DNA of 64,000 bases from Labia minor (Eukaryota > Arthropoda > Insecta > Dermaptera > Spongiphoridae), in the NCBI GenBank assembly GCA_963082975.1, contig OY720344.1, positions 95,981,228 through 96,045,227 of the forward strand. Direction: 5' to 3'. Every line of letters starts with the position of its first letter. The first letter of the stretch is position 1. Shown here piece by piece: positions 44,967 through 57,208 of this stretch. Position numbers and translations under genes: made by a program. Under the pieces are notes generated by a model. That model saw nothing but the letters and a program-made list of their open reading frames with translations, had not been told where the DNA came from and ran no database searches.

Positions 44967-47771
44967 ATGAAAATTGCCACACTAAACGTAAGATCACTTC
45001 TTTCCGAGGACAGGTTAGCAGAACTCGAAGAAGCGTTGAAAGATTCCCAAATAGACATTATAGGATTATCCGAAACAAGAAGAAACTATGAAAAAATTAT
45101 TGAAAGAAAAAGCGGATATATCTTCTACCACAACGGACAAACTAAAGGTATGGGAGGCACTGGATTTATTTTAAAAAATAATTTGAAAAATAAAATAGAA
45201 TATTTTCTCTCATCTGGAGACAGAATATCTGTGTTAAAAATAAAAACTTATGAAAAAAACACACTAACACTGATTCAGGTATACGCTCCCACCTCGAATT
45301 GCAGCGAAGAAGAAATAGAAAATTTCTACGAAGATCTTCAAAGCACTATGGACACTAATGGCTTTTCAAAAAATAATCATCTAATTTTAATGGGAGACTT
45401 GAACGCCAAAATAGGATGGAGACTACCAGAAGAAAAAGTTACATTGGGTCCTTATGGTTTCGGAAAAAGAAACGCACGAGGATGGAAGTTGATCAGGTTT
45501 TGTCAACAAAATGAACTCAAAATAGTAAATTCCTTCTTTAAGAAACGTAAAGGATTAAAATGGACATGGGTGTCACCGAATGCAGATTACAAAAATGAAA
45601 TTGATTTTGTCATTGCCCCAAAAATAAATATAATCAAAAATCTAACCATAACAAATAACTTCAAATTCACAACGGACCATAGAATAATAATACTTAATCT
45701 AAACTTAATAAACAAAAAAACTAGCAGAAAAAATAAAGAAAGTAAAAATATAAATTATGATGAACAACTTGCAATGACAAAAGCAATGGAGGAGGCACAA
45801 AAAATTTCTATCAATCAAATTACAGAAGAAAACGTTCAATATTACTATAATAATCTAGAAGAACTAATAGTTAACGTTCAAACTTCCTCTCAAATAACTC
45901 CAAAAACAAAAACAAAGATATCTGAAGAGACCAAGATCTTAATTAAACAACGTGAAGAACGTAAAAAAATACCTAATAAAACATTAAAAGACAAACTTGA
46001 ATATAATACAATCTGCAAACTTACAAGATATAACATTAGAAAAGACATAACAAAACATGCGGAAGAAATAATTGACAAATATTTAGAGAATGTGAGCATT
46101 AAGAAAATAAAAAGAGACTTATGCCAAGGAAAAAACTGGACGACAACGTTACAGGAAAGGGGAAAAAATATCTTTAACAGAGATGAAATAATCGCAATGG
46201 CTACAAGATTTTACAAAAATATTTATTTCGATGAAGAATCAACAACTACAGTCCAACTTATAAAAGAAAAAGAGAATGATCAAGTGCCTCCTATTATGGA
46301 AAATGAGATTGAGTTTGTAATTAAAAATATGAAAAATGGAAAATCGGCTGGAGAAGACAAAATTACAAACGAAATTATCAAAATAATTAGTCCTATCATC
46401 ATGCCGATTTTCCAAAAATTATTTAATATTATTCTGGAAGAGGAAAGGGTGCCGAAACAATGGCTGAGCTCAAATATAATATTACTTTTTAAAAAGGGAA
46501 ATCCCTCAGACCTAAAGAATTACAGACCTATAAGCCTTTCATCAAATATTTACAAAATCTTTGCCAAAATAATTCAACATCGTATTTATGAAAAAATAGA
46601 AGAAAACCAAACACCCGAACAAGCGGGTTTCAGAAAGGGCTACTCAACTATTGACCACCTCTTCACCGTGAATCAAATAATTCAAAAATCAAATGAATAT
46701 CAAACGAGGACCTATATTGCTCTAATCGACTACGAAAAAGCTTTCGACTCCATTAAGCATCAATTTCTTTTCAAGGCATTAACAAATGAAGGAATCCACC
46801 CTAAATATATAAATTTGCTAAACTATATATATAAAAACTCCAAAGCCAGAGTTATAATGGACAGAACAGGGCCATACTTTCACATAAAGAGAGGTGTGAA
46901 ACAGGGTGATCCGTTAGCACCAGATCTGTTTAAGAGTGCCTTAAGAGAAATTTTAAGAAAAATTGAATGGGCAGACACTGGCCTGAACATAAATGGAAAT
47001 AGACTGACTCACCTTTGCTTTGCCGACGATATTATTCTATTTGCAGATTCGGCCGAAGATCTCCAATATATGCTTGATGAAATAAATATAAAAAGTAAAG
47101 AAGCAGGACTTAAAATCAATCCAGAAAAAACTCAATTGCTAACAAATAGTAATAAAGCTGAGATAATATTAGAAGGAAGATCGATTGACTGGAAGACAGA
47201 AGCAATATACCTGGGCCAACTTATCTCGTTCGAAAAAGGCTCATCAAAGGAAGTCAATAGGAGAATAACCAAAGTATGGCAGAAATATCATTCTCTTAAA
47301 TTTATTTTAAAAAATAATAAAATCTCCTTAATATTAAAAAAGAAAATCTTTGATACATGCCTACTAACATGCTTAAACTATGGATCACAAACATGGCCAC
47401 TATTAAAAAGCGACCAAAACAAAATCGAAATAACACAAAGATCAATAGAGAGACAAATTCTTGGTGTATCAAGAAGAGATCACATACCAAATTCAGTCCT
47501 AAAAGAAAAAACAAAATTTAAAAATATAACCGTCTCAATCAAAAAACTAAAATGGAGCTGGGCAGGACACCTAAGAAGAATGTCAAGAGATAGGTGGGCC
47601 AAGCAGGTCTTCGAATGGTACCCTCGGGGAAGGAAGAGAAAAAGAGGACGGCAACATCTTAGATGGAGTGAGGACCTGAAGAACTTTGCGGGTCGAAACT
47701 GGTTCCAGCTGGCAGAGGACAGAAACCTGTGGCGAAATATGGGAGAGGCCTTTGTTCAACAATGGGCCTAG
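44967..47771 (+). CDS. LINE ORF2 protein: AP endonuclease and reverse transcriptase
   Basis: 934 aa from the first in-frame ATG. The endonuclease (1-245) begins MKIATLNVRSL and has LSETRR (E36), VYAPT (Y106), GDLNAK (D144, N146), TWVSP, NEIDFV (D213) and TTDHRI (D237, H238): all the usual AP-endonuclease residues for nicking the target. Reverse transcriptase (about 430-760): LFKKGNPSDLKNYRPISL, GFRKGYST (554-561), ALIDYEKAFDS (D588), GVKQGDPLAPDLF, and CFADDIILF (D687, D688). All three catalytic aspartates are present. The C-terminal part (840-934) has WAGHLRRM, GRKRKRGRQHLRW and NWFQLAEDRNLWR, characteristic of insect RTE-type proteins. No RNase H domain. No inactivating lesion seen. Confidence 0.92.
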   Translation: MKIATLNVRSLLSEDRLAELEEALKDSQIDIIGLSETRRNYEKIIERKSGYIFYHNGQTKGMGGTGFILKNNLKNKIEYFLSSGDRISVLKIKTYEKNTLTLIQVYAPTSNCSEEEIENFYEDLQSTMDTNGFSKNNHLILMGDLNAKIGWRLPEEKVTLGPYGFGKRNARGWKLIRFCQQNELKIVNSFFKKRKGLKWTWVSPNADYKNEIDFVIAPKINIIKNLTITNNFKFTTDHRIIILNLNLINKKTSRKNKESKNINYDEQLAMTKAMEEAQKISINQITEENVQYYYNNLEELIVNVQTSSQITPKTKTKISEETKILIKQREERKKIPNKTLKDKLEYNTICKLTRYNIRKDITKHAEEIIDKYLENVSIKKIKRDLCQGKNWTTTLQERGKNIFNRDEIIAMATRFYKNIYFDEESTTTVQLIKEKENDQVPPIMENEIEFVIKNMKNGKSAGEDKITNEIIKIISPIIMPIFQKLFNIILEEERVPKQWLSSNIILLFKKGNPSDLKNYRPISLSSNIYKIFAKIIQHRIYEKIEENQTPEQAGFRKGYSTIDHLFTVNQIIQKSNEYQTRTYIALIDYEKAFDSIKHQFLFKALTNEGIHPKYINLLNYIYKNSKARVIMDRTGPYFHIKRGVKQGDPLAPDLFKSALREILRKIEWADTGLNINGNRLTHLCFADDIILFADSAEDLQYMLDEINIKSKEAGLKINPEKTQLLTNSNKAEIILEGRSIDWKTEAIYLGQLISFEKGSSKEVNRRITKVWQKYHSLKFILKNNKISLILKKKIFDTCLLTCLNYGSQTWPLLKSDQNKIEITQRSIERQILGVSRRDHIPNSVLKEKTKFKNITVSIKKLKWSWAGHLRRMSRDRWAKQVFEWYPRGRKRKRGRQHLRWSEDLKNFAGRNWFQLAEDRNLWRNMGEAFVQQWA

Positions 47772-47885
47772 TTTCCAAAAAATTGAATAAATGTACATAC
47801 TTATATGTAAATGTAATAGGATTATAATAATTAGAATATAAAAATAATATTGTAAATAACTTAATGGAAACTAATAAAAAGGCTT

Positions 47886-47911
47886 TATTATTATTATTAT
47901 TATATTGAGAA
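47886..47911 (+). repeat. TTA-repeat tail and right target-site duplication
   Basis: Five TTA/ATT units end the LINE, followed directly by TATATTGAGAA (47901-47911), the copy of 43335-43345. Confidence 0.85.
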
Positions 47912-48589
47912 AGGAATTTTCTAAGGACTGGAGGACTTATATTATTTTTGAAAATTTAAATAAACAAAAATCAGCTGTTAGAAATCTATAAAAGAAATAA
48001 ATTAATTTATTTTTTATCATTTTCATTAAAATTTAAATATTTTGATTATCTTAGTGCTTGGAATATAATTATTTATATTTATATATTCTCTTTCTTCCCC
48101 ATCCTTCACACATTGAAACCAAACCAGCATATTTTTGTTTAATTAGTAATGTTTCTAAAGTTCGAGTAATTTTAATGAATTAAGATCAAAACTGAAATAA
48201 CAAAAATTTAATTAAAATAATCCTTACCCTTGCGCGGCTTTTCAATGCACCAGTTGATTTTTTTAATACTGTGTGATTAAAATTTTTCACTACGCGATTT
48301 TTTTTAAATTTTTTTTTAGAATAAATAGGTGAATTTCGTAAAATTATAATAAAATAAAAAAAGGGAATTTATAATATAATATAATATTTCTATGTTTTGA
48401 TTTGAATAGAATGTATGTTTTTTATGTTTATATTAATTTTTTTTTAACCCTCTTAGAATCGTTTTCTGTTTTAATAATTATTGATATTATACTTTTTTTT
48501 AATTAAATATATATATATTTAGAGAGAGAGATCGAATCGAATTTTCACGTTTCGACGTTTTAGTGTGATTTTCAAAAAAGTTTATTTAG
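47912..48589. other. Gene-less AT-rich stretch
   Basis: Nothing supported. Confidence 0.4.
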
Positions 48590-48832
48590 GATTTTTGGGA
48601 TTCTGGTTCTTAGTATGTGTGACCAAGGGCCGAATGTGGGATTTTAGATTGAATTGGTGGGTGATTTTGGTGAAGACATTAAGCCCAAAAAATTCCCTCT
48701 TAAATAAACTCTGTTGAAAATGGCGACAAAATGGGCGCCAAAACGACGAATCTCACATTTAGGGAAATAATGAGAAATAATTTCTCATAATAATAGACTT
48801 TCACGAAAACCTAAACGAACAAATATATATAT
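48590..48832 (-). repeat. Dispersed repeat I, copy 2
   Basis: Inverse of 18955-19165 with longer preserved GC-richer parts (TGGCGACAAAATGGGCGCCA). No ORF. Confidence 0.5.
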
Positions 48833-48924
48833 ATAGATATAGATATATATTGTTGAATATAATAATAATATTTTTTAATTTTTTTCAAATATTTATAATT
48901 TGATATAATTTATTTTATTAAAAA

Positions 48925-51273
48925 CTAGCTGCTCAGAGCGCCTTCGGCGCTCTTCACACCTAGACGGGGGCTCCGCCCCCTGTACCCCCGAGTGGTACAT
49001 AGTATTTGGTTGAAAGTAGTAAAAGGTTTTCATCCATTTTGTTTCAATCCGTATATTACATAAAACATTCATTTCTTTTTGATTTCTTATTCAAAATCTA
49101 TTTTAATTTAATCAGTAAATTATATATATTAATTATATATATTATTATTATTGTATATGTTATATCTATCTATCTATGTGGCTCAAAGATACTCGAAAGT
49201 TCTTGGCCGCAACAACCACATTTCTCCAATTGTCCCTATCCTAAGCCCTTGTCCCATCTCTCTTACGTCCCTTCCTACGCGTCATTGGTTTTCCAAGCGG
49301 ACGTTTTCCAATCGGTCTCCCCACCAATATCTTTTTCCTCTCCCATTCTAGCCACGTGCCCTGCCTATCGCAGCTTTTTCCCTTTTATAACCCTAACTAT
49401 TTCTGAAGATGCAGAGAGACCATGCAATTTCTTGTTATGCTGTCTCCCCCATTCCCCGGAGACCTCATCTTTCTTTGGCCAATAAATGCAGGGAAGAATC
49501 CTATTCTCAAATACTCTGAATCTACTCTCATCTCCCAGGGTCATAGACCATGCCTCCCACCCATATAATGCAACAGGCAAAATATTTTTTTTATATATTC
49601 CCTTTGATAATAATTTTGAAGAGATAAGCCTCTTTATTGCAAGATAACAAGTCGTTTCCCGATTGCAACCCCGATTTAAATTCTTCCTAAATATTATTAT
49701 CCTTCGTGATTACATTCAATTTTTCTACATATTCAAATTCTACATTTTGTATCTTAAGATTTTGTATGTTAATACTCTTCCTCTTTGTTACTAAATATTT
49801 TTTCTTATCACTATTAATTTCAAACCTCCATTAATTTTTCCTCGCTATCTGCAATTGCAATTTCCTAATCTCCTATTATATTTAAGTCGTCTGGGTAACC
49901 TAACATTTTACAATTGATTTCCGCATCTTATTCTTTCTTTACTACCTTCAAGACAAATTTGAAGATCAAAATTTGAAAAAGTTTATGCTGATCTATATTG
50001 AATCATGTGTATGTTTTACTAAAGTCTACAAATAATTAGTGAACAGAAATATTGAATTCGCAGTTTTTTCCTAATATCTGTCATAATGAAAATATCTTAA
50101 TTAATGTTGATCGATTTGGCCTGAACCCGCAATGATATCTCCTAATATTTCCTCCGCTTATGGTTCTTAAGTATTTTCTATGTTATAATAGTGAAATAGA
50201 GTAATATTTCTTGATCATTACATTTTGATATTTTATTTTCATTGCTAGATTATTATTGAATATTTTTAATTATAATAAAACTTGAGAAAATGCAAAAATA
50301 GAGACTTGAGACAATTTATAAAAATTAACGGTATAAAACTATAGATAAATTACCAATATATACATTCATTAATAGTATTAATTTAAATTAATTGATTTAT
50401 TTGTTTTTTTATTATTAAGTTCATTTATTAATTTTTTTAGATCATAGTTATTTTCCTCCCTTAAAAGAAACTTATCTAATTCTGTGGTGCTAGGGGATTT
50501 GAAAATTATATTAGTCGCAATATGAAGATTTCGCTTACAGTTTTTCTGTCATGTCCGACCTCCGTCCAACAGTTATTTCCCTCAAGTTTCTTGATTCTCT
50601 TAATCATGTGATCTATATATTTAATTTTTTTTGATTCATTGTAATAAAATTTAAACAAATAAAAATTTTCACTTTGTTAATTTATATAAATTTCAATTTA
50701 CACTGATTGTGAGTGATACGCTTTGCCAATACTCTGAATAATTTGTGTATAGAAATATTGAATGTTCTTAGCGAGATTTTTTAACCTTTCACTTTCATAT
50801 AGAAAAGAAGAAATATTCAAATATATAGAAAGAATAAATAAAAATTAAGTTAATATAAATATGATCTAAATATTTTATTAAATTAATGAAAATGGGAACT
50901 TTTAGAATAAATGATTTAATTGAATTGATATTTAAATATTAGAATTTAAAATAAAAAGGGAAATATTATAATAATTCTTTTATTGGGAATCGCTATGATA
51001 ATTCATTGTTTGAAATAATTCCGCTAGGCCGACAGTGAGCCGCGAGCTGCTCTTGAATGAACAACACGGAGAATTATCTAAACTTTAAAAAATTAATTTC
51101 TGCGGTTATTGATAATATATTAATAAAATTTATAGCCTATGTTACTCTAGAGGTATATAAGAATATTGTGATGTAATTTCAAAGAAATCGGTTCAGCCAA
51201 TTCTGAGTCTATAAAATAGTAATTTTCCGGACAGACAGACCGACAGACAGACAGACCGACAGACAGACAGACC

Positions 51274-51309
<36 letters not shown>

Positions 51310-51422
51310 TGAAAAATTCTAAAGTCACTTTTGGATTCTAGAGGTCATGAAACGCGAAGATATGCAAAAATTTTTAAATTCTGAGCAATGTGCAGACAAA
51401 AACCTTTTTTTATATATATAGA
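48925..51422 (-). mobile_element. Helitron H2, complete, with captured LINE fragment
   Basis: Minus-strand start A|TCTATATATATAAAAAAAGG (51422) and end GAGCGCC-GAA-GGCGCTC, TGAGCAG, CTAG|T (48925). The 3' hairpin is a perfect 7-bp stem, and a second perfect GC hairpin (GGGGGC-TCC-GCCCCC) lies at 48965-48979. A CAGA microsatellite is at 51229-51309. It holds 1.4 kb of LINE F in antisense relative to the window (sense relative to the Helitron), with the LINE tail junction at 49162 identical to that in H7. No Rep/helicase gene. It is the fullest copy and the best guide to the ancestor of H1, H6 and H7. Confidence 0.82.
49162..50540 (-). pseudogene. LINE family F reverse-transcriptase fragment inside H2
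   Basis: From the 3' tail (TATCTATCTATC at 49163) leftward in protein order: GFRPNRST-like block near 50100-50135, GYPDDLNIIG (the FADD box, altered) near 49880-49900, then NRETTCYLAIKRLISSKLLSKG and LYGWEAWSMTLGDESRFRVFENRIL (49380-49610). Several frameshifts. It represents the fingers/palm to C-terminus of an RTE-type LINE. Distinct from the 5S-headed LINE. Confidence 0.65.
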
Positions 51423-52802
51423 TAAGATTCAATTTGTGTTGTTTTTTGTTTTTGTGAAATGACTTATGCTAACTTTATAAATTAATTTCATATTTTATTA
51501 AATTAATTAAAAATATAACATTTTTATTAATTCATTTCATTACATATACATTTATTCATATAATATATTCTTATTGAGTTTGATAAACGTACACATTAAT
51601 ATATTTAGAAGAATGTTATTTTTAGATTCAAGAGAGAGAACTCTTCAAACTTGTTTTCATAGCCTATATATAATGAAATAAAAAGAGAAAAAAATAACAA
51701 ACAAACAAAAGTAAAAGTAAAAGTTAGACTATAATTGGAACCGAGGAGGGTGTCGAATTTCATTCATTTGTTTCTTGTTACGTAGCTTTTTTATATTCTC
51801 AAGTGCAATCAAGCAATTAGGCTTAGAACAATGAGCAAATTCTCTTTTCCTAAAGTAATAGTGATTAATAACAAATAATCAATAAGTGGATATGCGATGT
51901 TTGTACTTAAGTGCTCAACATTTTACAATTAGATCACGTTCATCGTTTGTTTTTGTAGTCTCAAAACAAAACGGTATATATATATATAGAACAAGAAATA
52001 AGAGAGTATTCTCTCATTTAGAAGTAAATAAATATTCGCTGGTGAAAAAACAAGAAATCAAAAACCCAATTGTCTCTTAATCTATCTGTCTTAGAAATTG
52101 AAATATTTCAATATATTAAGTGTAAACCCCTTATTTCTATCATTATTAAAAGTTAAGGTAAAAGATAAACACACCATTTCTTTTATAACAATAAAAAAAA
52201 CTTTATATTAACTTGTCTCTATCCTTTCTATATTTCCAACCCTCTACTCTTCTTGATCCCTTCAATATCTCTGACAAGATTTTTCAGATTAAATAGGTTT
52301 ATTTTATTAAGTGCAAAACCAGATGTGCAATCAACGGCTTATTAACTCATACACACATACACAATAAATATAATTGAAGTAGAAAGAATAATATATATAA
52401 TAATAATGAAATTGAGATAATATTTCTTGTGCCATACACATCCCAATGGAAATATTGTAGAGTATAGTGAGGGAGGAAAAGAGGTCTCAAAGGACTTGGC
52501 TCCCCTCTAAAACAAAATTCATTTTTATTTTATTTTATTTTAATTCTTTCCCTGTTTGTTTTTAAGAACAAAATTGAAAATTTTCATTTTCTATGAGATA
52601 AAATGAAATTGATTAATTTATTTCAATCAATTAATGAAATTGAATTCATTTTTGAAAAAAGTAAAAAAATCAAAATAATTTTAAACTATATAAAATAAAA
52701 TAAAATAAAATAAAATAATAATCAAAGAAAGAAAATAAATTTTATATACATTTTCAAAGTAAATTAAACCGCCCACGCTGAAATTGACATTCGTTTGTTT
52801 TT
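51423..52802. other. Gene-less AT-rich stretch
   Basis: An AAAAT pentanucleotide repeat lies at 52691-52716. The 64-aa ORF (51886-52080) has no family match. Confidence 0.4.
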
Positions 52803-53432
52803 ACCGACCGACGATAGTAAGGGAGGTATTGTTTTCACACCAAATTTCACATGTGGAGATTTTTACATATCTCCACGAATCGTGCATTTTCTTAACAGAA
52901 AAAAGTATTTTTAGCATGATGTCTGTCTGTCCGTCCGTCTGGCCGTCCGTATAGATGTGTACAGGTTGAACGGCTCAACGGATTTTGATGAAATTTGGTA
53001 TATTTACTTAATGCATCAGTGGGATGAATTGATCAACTTTTGGTGTATATCCGGAAACAGGAAGTGGTAGTATTAGAGATCGACGATAGGAAGGGAAAGG
53101 TTATTTTCACACCAAATTTCACATGAGGAGATTTTTTATATATCACCACGAATCATACACTTTGTATTGGTTTTATCCTCGGGAAAATCATATTTATTAG
53201 TCTTTTCTTAATTTAAAATTATATGACGTCATCCAGCCATTCATGACGTCACAGCCTGGTCTTGCATATATATTATAAATAAAATAAAATTAAAAATATT
53301 TATGTTATATTCATATCTGTTTTTTATTACATTAATACATATATTAAAATTATTTGAAATTGTTTCTGTAGCTAAAAATTAATTTACTTCAAACCGTCGG
53401 TCGGTTCGGACCTGGCCATAGGTTAACTTATT
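52803..53432 (+). mobile_element. Repeat family A, copy A7 (complete)
   Basis: Full copy with TGACGTCA pair at 53224-53251 and both subterminal inverted repeats. Confidence 0.75.
53224..53251. promoter_or_regulatory. Paired TGACGTCA octamers in A7
   Basis: Same octamers and spacer as in A2, A3, A6 and A8. Confidence 0.5.
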
Positions 53433-54149
53433 TTTTATTACATCAATATTTTTCTTAAATCTTAATATAAAATTTGTAAAAGCCGAAAAAATGAGATATT
53501 TGAATATAATTGTGATCAAAACAATACTGATAAATTAATCAAATAAATCGACCAATTTTAATACAAGTACAATATTAACATACACTCAAAATTCACTCAT
53601 TGTCAAAATTTAACTAAAAAAACAAATTTTGTATGAAACATTTTCAAGATTTTATTTATTTATTTAATTTATTAATAATTATTATTATAGTTATCAATCT
53701 AATCATAAATATATTGGAATATTTTATTTAATTTTTTTTTCATCAAGTTATACAACCAATTTGCCAGATCAATGCCTACGGGTTGCATAATAATAAGGTT
53801 TTGGATAGAATGTTGACTCTGGATATATATACTAAGAACCTTTGATGTAATTGAAAACCAACTCTTCAAACGTATCATCATTACCTTAATTTAAATCTAG
53901 CAGATATTAAGAATAATGAAATGGGATAGGGAATTCTCAAGGGTTAGAATTTAGAGTAAATATATATAAAATAAAGTACCCTAATATGGGATACTTTTTT
54001 TGAACAAAGATAAATTGCACTCAATTCTTTTTTTAAATTTTGATTTTTATATTATTTTTATTGATAAATACTACTAAATACTACTCTACTAAATATGTGT
54101 ATTCATATAAAACACTAATTTTTATTAAAAAAATTTCAAAAAATAGTTT
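53433..54149. other. Gene-less AT-rich stretch
   Basis: Nothing supported. Confidence 0.4.
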
Positions 54150-54593
54150 ACTATCACTTTTGAGAAATGTAGCTCATTCGGAAGAGAGTCATTACCTACC
54201 TCGTTTTCATTTTTTTACTCTAAACTGACAGTAAAATTAAAGATATATGTTTGATAGTTTTTCTCATGATTAAAAATTGTATGAAACTGCTATAAATATA
54301 ATTACAGCTTGATTGAATAGCTGAAAGTACCGGAATTTTTTAAATTTTTTAACACGTTGACTGCCAAACAGACGTCAGCACGTGACGAAGTGGCATCAAT
54401 AGAGTTAATTTTTTAAATTTTTAAATTTTGACTTAAAAATGAAGGTAAAGGTTTTAAATTTAAATTTAATAAGTATATCTTAATTGATTAATTCAATTTA
54501 ATTTATCATTTAATCAATTAAATTTAATTTGAATATAATATATGTTAATTAATCCAATTAAAATTTGCGAGTAGTCGAGTGGAGACACTCCAG
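54150..54593 (-). mobile_element. Repeat family B, diverged and truncated copy B5
   Basis: Keeps the 5' hairpin (GAGTGGAGACACTCCAG at 54577-54593) but with GAGTAGTCGAG in place of GAGATAGTCGAG, and loses the microsatellite and 3' end. More diverged than B1-B4, so older. Confidence 0.6.
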
Positions 54594-55311
54594 ATTATTT
54601 TATAAAAATTTTAAAAATGTGAATTAAGTAAAACTTGAAAAAAAGAGTGGAAATTATACAAGGAACAATTATCAATAAATATAATTGTGAAAAAAGTTAC
54701 CTGAATGTTTCTAGATTGTCTGGGAAAAGTGAGTAGAAAAACATTTGATTGCCATTTGGCATCAATTAATGCTTATTACTCGCCTCAGTGATTGCGAAAT
54801 GAAGTGATTAGTTGTTTCCTAGCTAGAATTTATCCCTTGGAATCATTTGATAGAGAATCCGCATGGAAGTTAAGTCACGCAGAGGCTGCGGAGAGCTATC
54901 TCATATTACGATTGTGTATCTCATAATAGGTCACATTCCTATATATATCTATATATATAAATATTTAAAATCATTTTTTTAATCATGGAAGATTGAATTA
55001 AAATCATAGGTAGAATATTCCTGGTTTGAATTGATATTGAATAGGTACCATTTATTCCAAAGAATCTATTAACTCGAAATCAATAGATCCATTAGATTTT
55101 CCGTAATTCCATCTCAATCAGTCAATGCCCAATAGAATATAAATTTAATGAGCTTAATTTTGATACCTGTTCTAAATATCCTTTCAGTTGGAAAAAGTAA
55201 ATTAATATTATTTTTATAATAAAATTGAGAATTTTATTTTCTTACGATTTTAAAAGTTTATTTAACTCAAAAATTATAAAATTTATATTAATTTTATTTT
55301 AAATTCAATAC
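54594..55311. other. Gene-less AT-rich stretch
   Basis: Nothing supported. Confidence 0.4.
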
Positions 55312-55756
55312 ATTTAAACCAGCGGTTTTCAACCTGGGGGGGGAGGGGCGTTAGCACATTCTAGGGGGGGCGCGAGCATATCAAGTGCCCGCAAACTTTT
55401 GAAAATTTTGTTGTTAAAAAAAAGGTAAGATGATTTTGTGTCCAAACTTTTCAAACATTTCCAATTTTTTTTCAATTTTTTTTCAATTTTTTTAAAAATG
55501 GTTCTAAAAATAAATAAGCGGGAGTGTCCTCCCCTAGACTTTCCCGCATATAAATAGGTATAAAGAGTTGTGAATGAATATTTAGAATGTGTAAACTTGG
55601 TATTGATAAAGAGCCAGTTCGTATTAGTTTATTGGTGTCAAATTTGATATTTGGTAACATTTATATATATATATATATAGTAGCTGCTCCGAGCGCCTTC
55701 GGCGCTCTCCACACCTAGACGGGGGCTCCGCCCCCTGTACCCCCCCCCCGAGTGTC

Positions 55757-56109
55757 CCTATTCTGAGCTATAACCATCTAACTCCTACCCTGTCCCATCT
55801 CCCTCACGTTCCTTCCTACATTGTCCACCCTGTTCCCAATTGGTCTTCCACACAGACGTTTTCCAATCGAACTCCCCACCAATATATTTTTCCTCTCCCA
55901 TTCTAGCCATGTGCCCTGCCGATCCCAGCCTTCTCTATTTTATGACCTATATCTAGAGATGCATAGAGGTCATGCAATTCCTTGTTATGCAGTCTCCGCC
56001 ATTCCCCGGTGTCCTCATCTTTCTTTGGCCCATAAATGCTGGGAAGAATCCTATTCTCAAATACTCTGAATCTACTCCCATCTCCCAGGGTTATAGACCA
56101 TGTTTTATA
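55757..56109 (-). pseudogene. LINE family F fragment inside H6
   Basis: The 81-aa minus ORF (55903-56148) reads TWSITLGDGSRFRVFENRIL, then KDEDTGEWRRLHNKELHDL: the reverse-transcriptase C-terminal region. It continues at 57211-57375 after the Tigger insertion. The GATA tail is missing because the Helitron 3' part joins at 55756. Confidence 0.65.
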
Positions 56110-56111
56110 TA

Positions 56112-57208
56112 CAGTGGTACCTCGACATACGAGCTTAATTCGTTCCAAGACCTTGCTCGTATCTCAAATTGTTCGTATCTCAAAGCACTTCGCGCCATTA
56201 AAACTAATAGAAAAGCTTTTAATCCGTTCCAGTCCCCAAAAATCACCTTAGTTTTGTTTTTTGTATGCTATTTTGAATCAAACAAATGTCTTTACGAGAA
56301 GGAACATTTATTTAAAAACAACAAAAATAATGGGAACATATAAATAAATAAAAATAAGAAGAATTTAAAAAAAAACTTAAATATCATCGCTTGTCTTTGC
56401 TTTTTTCGCTTCCTTGCTCATCTTGTTCTGCAAAGCGTTTTACAAAATTGTCTAAGGAAGTTTGTTTTTTCCTCCCCTTCAGGGTATTGCGAAAATGATT
56501 GAGACAGGTTTCGTTAAATAATTCCGAAGCCCGACCAGATGCAACCTTTTCGGGGTGGTTTTTATCTACAAATTCAACAATTTTCTCCCACATTCCTAGG
56601 ATCTCTTTAATTTCGTTTGAAGAGATAACATTTTCTGTTTCTGGCACCTCTTCAGAAACTGTGTTTTCTTGGGTCACAACATCATATCTGTGTTTGTAGG
56701 TTTTGTAACTCTTCAGTTGTAAGCTCCTCAAAATGTTGCTCGACGAGTTCGTTTACATCATTTTCATCTACTTCTAGAGAGACCCAAAGATTTTCCCAAA
56801 GAAACAATCTCTTCTATTTCTGACACTTGAGATTCAGATTCTGCAATGATCCTTTCAGTTACAGCGTCAGGCCATAGCTTTTTCCATGCAGAAATTAATG
56901 TTCTTTTTGTGACCCAGCCAGGCCTGATCAATAATTCTTAGACATGTCACTATGTTAAAATGGTCTTTCCAAAACTCTCGAAGGGTCAGGTTTGTACTAT
57001 CCGTCACTTCAAAGCATTTGCGGAACATGTGCTTTGTGTACAGCTTCTTAAAATTAGAAATGCGGGGGCAAATTGGTGCCGTGTGCATCGTCACGGGGTG
57101 CTCGTATCTCAAATCTTGCTCGTATCTCAAAGCAAAATATCGGTCGGTTGGCGGCTCGTATCTCAAAACACTCGTATGTTGGGGCACTCGTATGTCGAGG
57201 TACCACTG
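56112..57208 (-). mobile_element. Tigger/pogo DNA transposon, internally deleted
   Basis: The first 20 bases CAGTGGTACCTCGACATACG are the exact inverse of the last 20. TA flanks both ends. The transposase tail is on the minus strand. Length 1.1 kb against about 2.5 kb for complete elements. It carries several CTCGTATCTCAA-type subterminal repeats at both sides. Inserted in the LINE part of H6, hence younger. Confidence 0.85.
56384..57187 (-). pseudogene. Tigger transposase C-terminal remnant
   Basis: Two minus-strand ORFs: 56867-57187 contains KHMFRKCFEVTDSTNLTLREFWKDHFNIVTCLRIIDQAWLG, and 56384-56731 (115 aa) contains IKEILGMWEKIVEFVDKNHP, FNETCLNHFRNTLKGRKKQT. Both match the region after the DDE domain of Tigger/CENP-B-type transposases. 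The helix-turn-helix and DDE catalytic parts are deleted. A frame break lies near 56735-56860. Confidence 0.75.

Larger units (their letters stand above)
43346..47900 (+). mobile_element. Full-length RTE-like LINE with a 5S rRNA head
   Basis: A 4555-bp element bounded by an exact 11-bp target duplication. Order: complete 5S rRNA sequence (43346-43463); about 550 bp of leader ending in A17 (43972-43988) and three TAA stops; ORF1 (44013-44786); in-frame linker; ORF2 (44967-47771); short 3' region; a TTA-repeat tail (47886-47900). Family knowledge: RTE-type LINEs copy themselves by target-primed reverse transcription and often end in short tandem repeats rather than poly(A). Both ORFs are open, catalytic residues are present and the duplication is perfect, so this copy is young and might be competent. 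Confidence 0.9.

Noticed and set aside
51229-51309. CAGA tandem array as a CRISPR-like repeat
   Set aside because: Simple tetranucleotide microsatellite inside Helitron H2, without spacers.
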